In this document: positions 7,389 to 14,630 of the stretch, piece by piece | How the letters are laid out: each line of letters begins with the position of its first letter | Numbering within the stretch: position 1 is the stretch's first letter | Made by a program: the position numbers and the translations under genes | The notes under the pieces: model-generated | What the model saw: the letters and a program-made list of their open reading frames with translations, nothing else | Databases searched by the model: none | Told to the model about the DNA's origin: nothing | DNA from: an uncultured Clostridia bacterium | Lineage (GTDB): Bacteria; Bacillota; Clostridia; Oscillospirales; Acutalibacteraceae | DNA: 17,137 nt | Assembly (NCBI GenBank): GCA_946409885.1 | Contig: CAMJYF010000005.1 | Span: 1-17,137, forward strand | Direction: 5' to 3'

Positions 7389-9017
7389 ATGAAATTTATC
7401 GTTATGTCCGATATCCACTATATCTCCCGCCGCATGATGCTGGAGGGCACGCCGGAGCATATCCGTATGCAGCCCGCCGTGTGCGAGCAGGCGCTGCGGC
7501 AGGCCGCCGCTGTGGAGGGGGCCGACGTGATCCTGCTCACCGGAGACCTGACCGACCGGGGCGACCGCCCCAGCCACGAGGATCTGATCGACCTGCTGCG
7601 GCAGCTGAAGGCGCGGGGCAAACGGGTGTACGTGACCACCGCCACCCACGATTTCAATCATTACAAGGCTTACCAGCGTAAATATGGCGATACAAAGGCG
7701 GTATTCCGGGAAAGCCCCTGGGACCTTCCCTATTTTGATAAGGAGACCGCCGTTTATAAGGACCTGGTGACGGACGCCTGCAAGGACATGACGGAGGAGG
7801 AGTGTACCCCCGCGCTGGAGGAGGTCTGCACCCCGCAGGAGCTGTGGGAGCTGTACCGGGAGTTCGGCCGGGACGACGCGTTTTCGGTGTGTGAAGAGGC
7901 CTTCTCCTACTGCGTGGCGCTGGCGGACGATCTCTGGTGCCTGATGCTGAACGACAACTTCCGCAACGAGGAGGCCATGCACAACGTCAGCGTCACCTAT
8001 CCGCCCGTCTGCCTGCGGTGGATCCGCTCGCTGGTCAGGCGGGCGGCGGCGGAGGGCAAAACGCTGATTGCCTGCACCCACCACCCGCTGCTGCCCCCGG
8101 TCCCGGCCTACAAGGTCGGCGCGGGCGACCGGGACATGCGCCGCCCGGAGGTGGGCCATCTGCTGGCGGATATCGGCGTAACGCTGGTGTTTACCGGTCA
8201 CACCCACTTTGCGGACGTGGGCTTTCTGCGGTCCCGCCGGGGCCATCTGCTGTGCGATATCTCCACCCCCTCCGTGCGGTTCTACCCGCCCCGCTTCCGG
8301 GTGGCGGAGCTGGAACCGGGCACCACGGTCCTCCGCAGCCATACGGTCCCCGTGGCGCTGCCGGAGGGCGTTGCCGTGCCGGACGCCTCCCTGACGGATT
8401 ACTACCGCCGCGTCATGTACGAGGAATACGCGCGGAAGGCGCAAAACCTGCCCTTCCCGCTGAAAAAGCTTGTGCCGGAGCTGCGGGTAAAGCACCTGCG
8501 GGCCATCGTGAAAAACGCCTCCGGCCTGTCGGAGGCGGCGTTTGCGGCCATCAACGAAAAAAAGGTCTTCGACCTCATCATGGATCTGGCCTTCAACATG
8601 ATGGCCGGGGACGGGCAGTATACGCCGGATACGCCGGAATACCGCTTTCTGATGGGTCTTGCCGCCGTGTGCGACAGTCTCATCGACGCGCAGCCCTTCT
8701 ACGATCTGCGCGGCAAAACGCTGAAGGGCTATTCCGTGCGGGAGATCATCGAGCCCATGCTGTGCAACCGGTACGTGCCGGATAACGACGCGGCGTTCGA
8801 TTACACCAAAGTTCCCGCACCCGCCTGGCCGGAGGCCGCCTTTACCAGCCGCGCCGGTGACTGCGTGATGGCCGCCCTGTGCCTGCTGGCCATCCCCCTC
8901 TCCCACCTTCTCCCCACCGCCGTCACCCTCGCCCTCCCCGCCGCCACCCTGCTGCACAAGCGCAAACTGGCCAAACACCCGCCCCGGCCGGAGCGGTATT
9001 ATCGCGCCGGAAAGTAA
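7389..9017 (+). CDS. Calcineurin-like metallophosphoesterase with hydrophobic C-terminal tail
   Basis: This protein belongs to the dinuclear-metal phosphoesterase superfamily, whose members hydrolyse phosphomono- or diesters; the substrate here is unknown. Motifs run in order through the 542 residues: D8-I-H10 (DxH), G52-D53-x-x-D56 (GDxxD), A85-T86-H87-D88 at the place of GNHD, H231-H232-P233 (the H of motif IV), and G270-H271-T272-H273 (GHxH). The usual metal-ligand Asn of GNHD is therefore Thr. About 140 residues separate the third and fourth motifs, longer than in minimal family members, and roughly 220 extra residues follow GHTH. Near the C-terminus (about 492-522) there are two hydrophobic stretches with a basic segment after them, compatible with a membrane anchor; no signal peptide is seen, so the enzyme domain should be cytoplasmic. 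AGAGGTAG upstream supports the start. The preceding terminator isolates it from the rlmB operon. Family sure; activity less so. Confidence 0.88.
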   Translation: MKFIVMSDIHYISRRMMLEGTPEHIRMQPAVCEQALRQAAAVEGADVILLTGDLTDRGDRPSHEDLIDLLRQLKARGKRVYVTTATHDFNHYKAYQRKYGDTKAVFRESPWDLPYFDKETAVYKDLVTDACKDMTEEECTPALEEVCTPQELWELYREFGRDDAFSVCEEAFSYCVALADDLWCLMLNDNFRNEEAMHNVSVTYPPVCLRWIRSLVRRAAAEGKTLIACTHHPLLPPVPAYKVGAGDRDMRRPEVGHLLADIGVTLVFTGHTHFADVGFLRSRRGHLLCDISTPSVRFYPPRFRVAELEPGTTVLRSHTVPVALPEGVAVPDASLTDYYRRVMYEEYARKAQNLPFPLKKLVPELRVKHLRAIVKNASGLSEAAFAAINEKKVFDLIMDLAFNMMAGDGQYTPDTPEYRFLMGLAAVCDSLIDAQPFYDLRGKTLKGYSVREIIEPMLCNRYVPDNDAAFDYTKVPAPAWPEAAFTSRAGDCVMAALCLLAIPLSHLLPTAVTLALPAATLLHKRKLAKHPPRPERYYRAGK

Positions 9018-9050
9018 GAAACGGTGCATCCCTCACCGCGCGTCAATTCT

Positions 9051-9078
9051 TTGACAATCCATAAAAGGAGAGTGATAT
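9051..9078 (+). promoter_or_regulatory. Possible promoter of the dockerin-lipase gene
   Basis: A perfect -35 TTGACA (9051-9056) is followed after 16 bases by TGATAT (9073-9078), a poor -10. The 158-base gap between the metallophosphoesterase and the lipase holds no clear terminator, so read-through is also possible. Confidence 0.3.
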
Positions 9079-9175
9079 CCGTTACAGTGTCCCCCCGCAT
9101 TTTCCATTGGTTCAGCATACTGAGAAGCAGAAGCTCTGATTCGCATCAAAGCATCAATGAAAAAGGAGACCGGTT

Positions 9176-12100
9176 ATGAAAAAGCTCATTGCATTTCTAT
9201 TGGCATTGATTATGGCGGCGACGTCTATTCCTCTTGTCGGTATTGTTTCTCTGGCAGCCCAAACCGATCCCGCCCAGCAGAGGGCGGCGGAGGTGTTCTC
9301 AGTGGGGAACGTGGTCAAATTCGGCAGGTTCCCCCAGTGGAGGGTGACAAAGAAATCGACAGTCGGTTTTTTAAAGCAGCTGGCCGATTCGGATTTTACC
9401 GATAACAGAGTAACATTGATCGATGGTAAAACGTATTACCGAAAGGGAAAGAATTTTTTTTACCAGTCCTATATCGATTGGATCATTGTCGGGGAAACAG
9501 ACAACAGCTATCTGCTTCTCTCTAAAAGCATACTGGATTGGCGTGCCTTCGGGGGAGGTTTTTGGCATGAGTCTGCCATCAGGGATTGGCTGAACGGGGA
9601 GTTCTATCAGTACTCTTTCTCTGAAGAAGAAAAAAAAGAGATCGTAACGACAGCCAACCTCACGTATTACCATCCGTATGAAGACGCGTATATCAATCGC
9701 AAGGATCCCTACGATGTAGCAACGGAGGATAACGTTTTTCTGTTGGACAGGGATCAGGCGGAAGCTTTGCCGCTTGAGGAAAGGATGGCTGCCGGAACGG
9801 AATTCTGCGGACAGAATGGGGTCGTTTCCCGCTGGTATGTGCGCGGACCCGCCCGTTGGAATTACGGCAGCCTTCAGGAGAGATTCATTGAACCAAACGG
9901 TGAGGTCGGCGCATGGTACGGTACCTGGTCTTACGGAATCAGACCCGCCGTCAAGGTGAATAAGGATTATATCATCCGTTCGCAGAGCGGGATACCGGCG
10001 GACGAGATGAGCGAGCTGATAGATGATTTCGGAACCGACAGCGATTATGAGGCTGACGTCAGTTTCAGTAATGATGCCCATATCAATAAAAAAACGAATT
10101 CTGTATACGTCAGATTCTCCCGCAGTATGTTCAGCGCAAGGTCCAATCGGGAGTATTATCATCCTCTGGCACGGTTCTGCGCCGCTTTTGCCATGCTGGG
10201 GTATAAGGATTATGTGAACGGTATTTTACAGGAATTCGGGTTTGAGGTATTGTTTTGGGAACCCGACGCCAAGCGTGATTCCGTCAACACTTTTATCGCC
10301 GCTAAAACGATCACGGTCAACGAGCAGAAGAGAAACCTGATTTTTGTCGGTACCATCGGGTCCAACAAGGATCAGTGGTATTCCGATTTTGATCCTCGCG
10401 GGAAGGACCGGATTGAAAACGGAAAAAAGGGATATGCCGGAAACGGGGAACTGGATAAAGTACACCTTGGTTTTGCCGATGCGCGTGAGTATGCGTATCA
10501 AAAGCTGAAGGAGCAGATAAGCTTATACGGTCTTGACGCAATGCCGGAAAATAACATTTTCCTGTTTACGGGGCACAGCAGAGGCGCGGCGGCCGCCAAC
10601 ATTCTGGCGGCAAAGGTGATCAACGAAGGAAAATGGGTCAGGGAAGACAGCGTGTTCGCCTATACTTTTGCAACGCCGAACGCGGTGAACGCCAAAGAGA
10701 TCACCGGTATCCACGGCATGAAATATCAGTCGATTTTCAATATATTGAATCCCGAGGATTTTGTTACAAAGGTCATGCTGAAGGGCTGGGGGTACGACCG
10801 TTACGGCAGGGATATTGTTCTGCCGAGCGTTACCAATACGCCGTGGAACGAATATCAGGATCTGTTGCGGCGCATGAATATCGAATACCGGTCTTATAAA
10901 GAAGGGGCGGAATATGCGCCTTACCCGCTGGGCGAAGCGAATACCTGGGGTATGGTCAGTCTGATGAATCAGAACGTCCCGACGGTTGACGCGTTTTATA
11001 AAAAACCGTTCTTCTATCTGAATGTGATGCTTCTTCTTGAGCCGCCCTATGTGTTTTTTACCAATACGGTAATAAGTGTAATGGCGTCGTTGGATAAGGA
11101 TTTATCCTTCAACAAAGCATATGGAATGGGGTCTGGCATCACCCAGATGGCGGGTGTTCTGGGAAATCCTGCCGCCGTTTTTTACGGGTCGTTTCTTCGT
11201 TATTTCCTTGGTTTTTCGCTGAATGAGCTGATCTCTTACGATAAATTTGTAAACGGGGGATTGAAAAACCTGCTGTATTTCGGGAACGCGCACACGGCGG
11301 AAACGTACTGCGCTTACGTGCAATCGATGAGTGAAGAAGAGCTTGTCAATACGCAGAGGGCAAGCAAAATCGGGGCGGTGAACTGCCCTGTCGACGTGGA
11401 GATTTTCGACAGCAAAACCGGCGAGCTTGTCGGCAGGATCAAAGATAACCGGGTAGATGAAGAAATCGCGGCAAAGGAGAATGCCGTCGTCATGTTCGTG
11501 GAAGGGGATGAAAAACGCTTCTGGCTGCCCTCCGGCGGGGACTATAAAGTGGTTCTGACCGGAAACGACAGCGGAAAAATGGATTATACCGTTTCCTCCG
11601 TTGAGGGGGGCGATGAAACGACGGAGAGACTCAACTATTATGATGTTGCCGTCTCAACGGGTGTTTCGCTGACGGAAGAAATAGGTTCGGCGCTTTTGGA
11701 TTCCAGGCTTCTGGACGCCGCGGGAAAGGAGATTACGCCTGATGAAGTGATTACGGACGCGTCTGAGGCGAAAGCCAACGTGACGGTGACGACAGAAGGC
11801 AGCGGCGAGGTCAAAGGCGTGGGTGAGTATATCCGGGGCGACTATGTCACTCTGACGGCGCGCGCGATGTGCAGCGACTTCCTGGGATGGTACGACGGAG
11901 AAACGCTCGTCTCTTCTGAAGCAGAATATCGGTTTAAAGCGCTCGGCAACGTCACTCTTGCGGCAAAATTTACCGAGGGCAGCCATGCGTTTGAAGAGGT
12001 GACGGAGGAAGCGACATGTATGGTTGGCGGTTACACAGCCAACCGGTGTGCCAACTGCGGTTTGACGAATATCCTGAAGGAAACGAAACCTCTCGGTCAC

Positions 12101-12559
12101 AAAACCGTTTTCAACAGAGGACAGCAGCCGACGTGTACCGAGAACGGCTGGAAGGATTATTACACCTGTTCCAGATGTGAATATACCACCTATACGGAAA
12201 TCCCCGCAACAGGACATGACTTCGGGGAATGGACGGTTGTCAAGACTCCTACCGCGGCGGAGGCGGGGATAGAGGAACGAACCTGTGCCGTGTGTAAAGA
12301 GAAAGAAACCAGAGCTGTTCCGGAGCTGACCCCGGAAAAGCCCGCCTATACCCCCGGCGACGTGGACGGGGACGGGGAGGTCGCCTCCGGCGACGCGCGG
12401 CTGGCGCTGCGGGCCAGCGTAAAGCTGGAAAGCTATGCACCCGGCTCCGCCCCCTTCCTTGCCGCGGACGCGGACGGCAACGGCGTCATCGAATCCTCCG
12501 ACGCCCGGCTCATCCTGCGGGCCAGCGTGAAGCTGGAAACGCTTCCCGCCAAGCCCTGA
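9176..12559 (+). CDS. Secreted multidomain lipase-like protein with C-terminal type I dockerin
   Basis: The 1127-residue product starts with a signal peptide (KK, then a hydrophobic core; cleavage probably near residue 28) and AGGAG precedes its ATG. Domains in order: a DUF6273-like domain (about 40-270, from GNVVKFGRFPQ to GIRPAVKV); a class 3 lipase-like alpha/beta hydrolase (about 330-720) with nucleophile S468 in GHSRG, candidate acid D528 in NPEDFV and candidate base H706 in NAHTAETY; a linker; an InlB-type repeat (about 867-936); a Cys-rich repeat region (about 940-1048, three C-x2-C pairs); and a dockerin with two calcium-loop repeats starting at D1062 (DVDGDG) and D1098 (DADGNG), each ending in LRASVKLE. 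Expected to be exported and attached to a cohesin-bearing scaffold or the cell surface, cleaving esters of an unknown lipid or acylated polymer. The body is much AT-richer than its neighbours while the dockerin is GC-rich. The domain reading is good; the substrate is unknown. Confidence 0.88.
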   Translation: MKKLIAFLLALIMAATSIPLVGIVSLAAQTDPAQQRAAEVFSVGNVVKFGRFPQWRVTKKSTVGFLKQLADSDFTDNRVTLIDGKTYYRKGKNFFYQSYIDWIIVGETDNSYLLLSKSILDWRAFGGGFWHESAIRDWLNGEFYQYSFSEEEKKEIVTTANLTYYHPYEDAYINRKDPYDVATEDNVFLLDRDQAEALPLEERMAAGTEFCGQNGVVSRWYVRGPARWNYGSLQERFIEPNGEVGAWYGTWSYGIRPAVKVNKDYIIRSQSGIPADEMSELIDDFGTDSDYEADVSFSNDAHINKKTNSVYVRFSRSMFSARSNREYYHPLARFCAAFAMLGYKDYVNGILQEFGFEVLFWEPDAKRDSVNTFIAAKTITVNEQKRNLIFVGTIGSNKDQWYSDFDPRGKDRIENGKKGYAGNGELDKVHLGFADAREYAYQKLKEQISLYGLDAMPENNIFLFTGHSRGAAAANILAAKVINEGKWVREDSVFAYTFATPNAVNAKEITGIHGMKYQSIFNILNPEDFVTKVMLKGWGYDRYGRDIVLPSVTNTPWNEYQDLLRRMNIEYRSYKEGAEYAPYPLGEANTWGMVSLMNQNVPTVDAFYKKPFFYLNVMLLLEPPYVFFTNTVISVMASLDKDLSFNKAYGMGSGITQMAGVLGNPAAVFYGSFLRYFLGFSLNELISYDKFVNGGLKNLLYFGNAHTAETYCAYVQSMSEEELVNTQRASKIGAVNCPVDVEIFDSKTGELVGRIKDNRVDEEIAAKENAVVMFVEGDEKRFWLPSGGDYKVVLTGNDSGKMDYTVSSVEGGDETTERLNYYDVAVSTGVSLTEEIGSALLDSRLLDAAGKEITPDEVITDASEAKANVTVTTEGSGEVKGVGEYIRGDYVTLTARAMCSDFLGWYDGETLVSSEAEYRFKALGNVTLAAKFTEGSHAFEEVTEEATCMVGGYTANRCANCGLTNILKETKPLGHKTVFNRGQQPTCTENGWKDYYTCSRCEYTTYTEIPATGHDFGEWTVVKTPTAAEAGIEERTCAVCKEKETRAVPELTPEKPAYTPGDVDGDGEVASGDARLALRASVKLESYAPGSAPFLAADADGNGVIESSDARLILRASVKLETLPAKP

Positions 12560-12587
12560 GCCTTTCGCAACATACAAAACACGAAAA

Positions 12588-12631
12588 CCCCGGCGGGAAG
12601 GCGAAGCAGCCCTCCCCGCCGGGGAAATTTT
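12588..12631 (+). terminator. Intrinsic terminator after the dockerin-lipase gene, possibly bidirectional
   Basis: CCCCGGCGGG (12588-12597) pairs perfectly with CCCGCCGGGG (12615-12624) around a 17-base loop that can itself form a three-base GGC/GCC pair. It is followed by AAATTTTAT on the plus strand and preceded by AAAA, which gives TTTT on the minus strand. It lies between two convergent genes. Confidence 0.7.
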
Positions 12632-12654
12632 ATCGGACGTCTGATAGGATTACA

Positions 12655-12807
12655 GTAGGGGCGGGCACCGACCGCCCGCATTCCCTGACACGGACCTTGT
12701 AGGGGCGGGCACCGACCGCCCGCAACGGGCACCGACCGCCCGCAACCGCCCTCGCATGGAAAGAGGTACAGATGATTACGGTGACGGGCGGTCATGCCCG
12801 CCCCTAC
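12655..12807. repeat. Cluster of palindromic GC-rich repeat units (REP-like)
   Basis: Two identical 26-base units occur in direct orientation at 12655-12680 and 12699-12724; each begins GTAGGGGCGGGCA and ends CGACCGCCCGCA. A truncated third copy (12726-12744) abuts the second. An inverted copy lies at 12782-12807: its reverse complement starts with the same 13 bases and shares GACCGCCCG after a small indel. Each unit contains GCGGGC and GCCCGC arms and can fold alone, and the direct and inverted copies could pair into one long hairpin. The remaining bases up to 12844 show nothing recognisable. An intergenic dispersed repeat family is inferred. Confidence 0.8.
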
Positions 12808-12844
12808 AGGGTTGCCGATTGGGGTGTTCCGTCGCGCCGCCGCC

Positions 12845-13912
12845 TTACGGTTCGGCGCTTTCCAGCGGGAAGGTGATCTCCCAGTCTCCCACCAGGGGGC
12901 CGTTGTTGGCGGTGGTGAAATCGCCGTGGACGGTATAGTCCGCCAGCGCCTCCTCCGGGATGGCAAAGAGGTATTCCTGCACGCTGTCGTTGTTGCCCCT
13001 GCCGTTATCCAGATGGCCCTCCGCCCAGAAGGATTCGGAAAGGACCGGCTGAAGCTGTTCCCCCGCGGCGTTTTCCAGCCACAAAAAGCCGTGGTTGTCC
13101 GTGGCGAGGATATCCGCAAAACGGATCTGCACCCGCAGGTGGCCGTCCGTGTAGCCCGCCGCGGTCAGGGTCACGCCCTCCGTCAGCTCCGTTTGCAGGG
13201 CGGGGTCGGCGACCATCACGCTGCCCAGCTGGCGCAGCGTGTGTTCGGAAATGCGGTCCTCTATGCCGGGGGTGTCCGCGTAGCTGCCGCCCCGGTATTC
13301 CACGTTGGAGGTCATTGCCGGGGTTCTTGTCACGGAAGCGGGCGCCAGCGGCAGGGTCAGGTCGTCGAGGTGCCGCTTGCTCAGCAGCAGCTCATGCACG
13401 GAAAAGGTCGCCTTTTTGCCCTGGTAGGCCTTGCCGCCCATGTTCTGCTGCGTCACCGTATACACCGCCACGCCCGTCTGCGGGTCGTAGCCTTCCATCC
13501 GGCAGGTGCCGGAGGTGTCGTAGGGGGTGCGCAGCAGATAGCTGTCGAACAGGTCCGTGGTGGCGTCGATGCGGTCGCCCTCCAGATCCTTGAAGGCCAC
13601 CAGCATCACCGCCGTGTCGCCCTTGATCTCGGCGGAGATCACCTCCATCTGAATGCCCTGTTTCACGTCGGAGCGGCGCACCGGCTTCATCTGCTGCGCC
13701 AGCCCCGGGGCCACCGCGTACAGCAGCTCATAGGCGGGTTTGGATACGGGCGCGGCCCCCACGGGGACGGCGCACAGCAGCAGCACGGCCAGCGCCGCCG
13801 CCAGCGCGATGATTTTTTTCGGGGTCAGCTTCACCCGGCGGCCGGTCTTCGCCGCGTCAATGTCCTCTTCCTTTACGTCGTTCAACGCGAACAGCAGGTC
13901 TTCGGTTTTCAC
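12845..13912 (-). CDS. Single-pass membrane protein, DUF4179-like, probable anti-sigma/regulatory partner of the ECF sigma factor
   Basis: The 355-residue product has a short cytoplasmic N-terminus (residues 1-32, MKTEDLLFALNDVKEEDIDAA), one membrane span (about 33-55), and a roughly 300-residue extracellular part rich in predicted beta strands with no catalytic motif I recognise. This layout matches the membrane proteins encoded directly after ECF sigma factors in Clostridia (DUF4179 and related), whose N-terminus is thought to bind the sigma factor. The start is GTG at 13910-13912, overlapping the sigma gene's TGA by two bases (GTGA), with GGAGG nine bases upstream inside the sigma gene, so translation is coupled. 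No zinc-binding anti-sigma motif (HxxxCxxC) is visible, so binding to sigma is inferred from position and topology. Its 3' end faces the repeat cluster and the convergent lipase gene. Confidence 0.75.
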   Translation of the reverse strand: MKTEDLLFALNDVKEEDIDAAKTGRRVKLTPKKIIALAAALAVLLLCAVPVGAAPVSKPAYELLYAVAPGLAQQMKPVRRSDVKQGIQMEVISAEIKGDTAVMLVAFKDLEGDRIDATTDLFDSYLLRTPYDTSGTCRMEGYDPQTGVAVYTVTQQNMGGKAYQGKKATFSVHELLLSKRHLDDLTLPLAPASVTRTPAMTSNVEYRGGSYADTPGIEDRISEHTLRQLGSVMVADPALQTELTEGVTLTAAGYTDGHLRVQIRFADILATDNHGFLWLENAAGEQLQPVLSESFWAEGHLDNGRGNNDSVQEYLFAIPEEALADYTVHGDFTTANNGPLVGDWEITFPLESAEP

Positions 13913-14469
13913 AGGTCAAATCCTCCTTCGGTCAGTTCCTCTTTCAGTTGGCGGCGCAGGCGGAATAGCAGGGAGGTCACCTTGGCCTCGCTGCAGCCCG
14001 TCGCCCCGGCAATGGCCGGTACCGATTCAAAATACCAGTACCGCAGCAGGAACACCCGCCGCTTGGCCGGGGACAGCCGGTGGACGAAATCCCGCAGCAG
14101 GTCCCGTAGGGCGTGGGCGTCCGCGGCGCTTTCGGCGGTGTCGCCGCCGGGGAGGCACTCGCTCAGCTCCTCGTACACGGCGGCGGATTCCCCTCCGCCC
14201 CGTTTCTGCGCCCCGTCGAACCGCGCCCGCTTCAGCGCCAGGTTGCGGGTCAGTTTGCCCAGGTACGCCCGCAGGCACCGGGGCTGCGCCGGGGGAATGG
14301 CGCGCCACGCCGCGTGCAGGGCGTCGTTGACGGTCTCCTCCGCGTCCTCCCGGCTGCCCAGCACGTTGTACGCCACCGCGTAGCAGTAGCCGCCGTAGGT
14401 CTTTTCCAGCTCCCGCAGAACGGCGTCGTCCCGCTCCGTCAGCCCGGCGATCAGTTCTCTGTCCTCCAC
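13909..14469 (-). CDS. ECF-family RNA polymerase sigma factor
   Basis: This 186-residue protein directs RNA polymerase to a stress- or envelope-responsive promoter set not known here. Region 2 (about residues 14-75) shows the core-binding and -10-recognition pattern, including YAVAYNVLGSREDAEETVNDAL, in which SREDAEE is typical of ECF factors. Region 4 (about 130-180) holds LSPAKRRVFLLRYWYFES followed by a helix-turn-helix ending in SLLFRLRRQLKEEL. There is no region 1 or 3, as expected for ECF. The start is GTG at 14467-14469, preceded by AGGAG at an eight-base spacing. It overlaps the downstream DUF4179-like gene by four bases. It is divergent from the FAD oxidoreductase gene, with 161 bases between starts containing repeats that may be regulatory. 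Family assignment is firm; the ECF subgroup is not determined. Confidence 0.92.
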   Translation of the reverse strand: MEDRELIAGLTERDDAVLRELEKTYGGYCYAVAYNVLGSREDAEETVNDALHAAWRAIPPAQPRCLRAYLGKLTRNLALKRARFDGAQKRGGGESAAVYEELSECLPGGDTAESAADAHALRDLLRDFVHRLSPAKRRVFLLRYWYFESVPAIAGATGCSEAKVTSLLFRLRRQLKEELTEGGFDL

Positions 14470-14488
14470 CGCTGCCGCTCCTTTCTGA

Positions 14489-14502
14489 AAGTGTTTTCAC
14501 TT
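14489..14502. repeat. Inverted repeat upstream of the sigma-factor ribosome binding site
   Basis: AAGTG, TTTT, CACTT form a short perfect inverted repeat immediately upstream of the sigma-factor Shine-Dalgarno. It could be an operator half-site pair or a small leader hairpin. Evidence is positional only. Confidence 0.3.
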
Positions 14503-14515
14503 CTACAGATCCCTT

Positions 14516-14546
14516 TTTCCGGGGATCCCTTTCGTTTCCGGGGGAT
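14516..14546. repeat. Two direct repeats in the sigma/oxidoreductase divergent region
   Basis: TTTCCGGGGAT (14516-14526) and TTTCCGGGGGAT (14535-14546) start 19 bases apart, close to two helical turns. The first also forms an inverted repeat with GATCCC at 14508-14513. They lie just upstream of the oxidoreductase -35 box and upstream of the divergent sigma gene, a typical place for operator sites or ECF promoter elements. Confidence 0.35.
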
Positions 14547-14553
14547 TTTTTTC

Positions 14554-14581
14554 TTTACATCGGCCTGGTTTTTGTTATAAT
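14554..14581 (+). promoter_or_regulatory. Sigma-A promoter of the FAD oxidoreductase gene, extended -10
   Basis: TTTACA (14554-14559), a 16-base spacer, and TATAAT (14576-14581), with TG one base before the -10 box. Transcription would start near 14588, about 40 bases before the ATG; AGAAGGGG serves as ribosome binding site. Confidence 0.85.
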
Positions 14582-14630
14582 GGGATAGGAGTCAATATTT
14601 TGTGATGAATCAGAAGAAGGGGTAAGCATT

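Noticed and set aside
3467..7390. A 1307-codon open frame on the minus strand, fully antisense to the pseudo-ATPase gene
   Set aside because: GC-rich third positions on the plus strand suppress stops on the other strand. The antisense product is low-complexity (runs of R, G, Q, H), has no recognisable domain and runs through the terminator, while the plus frame has a good ribosome site and a clear membrane-protein pattern.
7257..9029. A 590-codon minus-strand frame opposite the metallophosphoesterase
   Set aside because: The plus frame has all the metallophosphoesterase motifs in order; the minus product is His/Gly/Arg-rich with no domain, so it is a composition shadow.
9371..10162. A 263-codon minus-strand frame inside the lipase gene
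   Set aside because: The plus-strand DUF6273-like region here is well formed and preceded by a signal peptide; the antisense frame has no ribosome site or motif.
12655..12807. CRISPR-like array
   Set aside because: There are only two full direct copies, one partial and one inverted; the copies are palindromic and the spacers unequal (about 18 bases and 0-1), with no cas genes. A REP-like cluster fits better.
12794..14383. A 529-codon plus-strand frame opposite the sigma/membrane-protein pair
   Set aside because: The minus strand encodes clear ECF sigma regions and a coupled membrane protein with good ribosome sites; the plus frame begins in the repeat cluster and has no domain.
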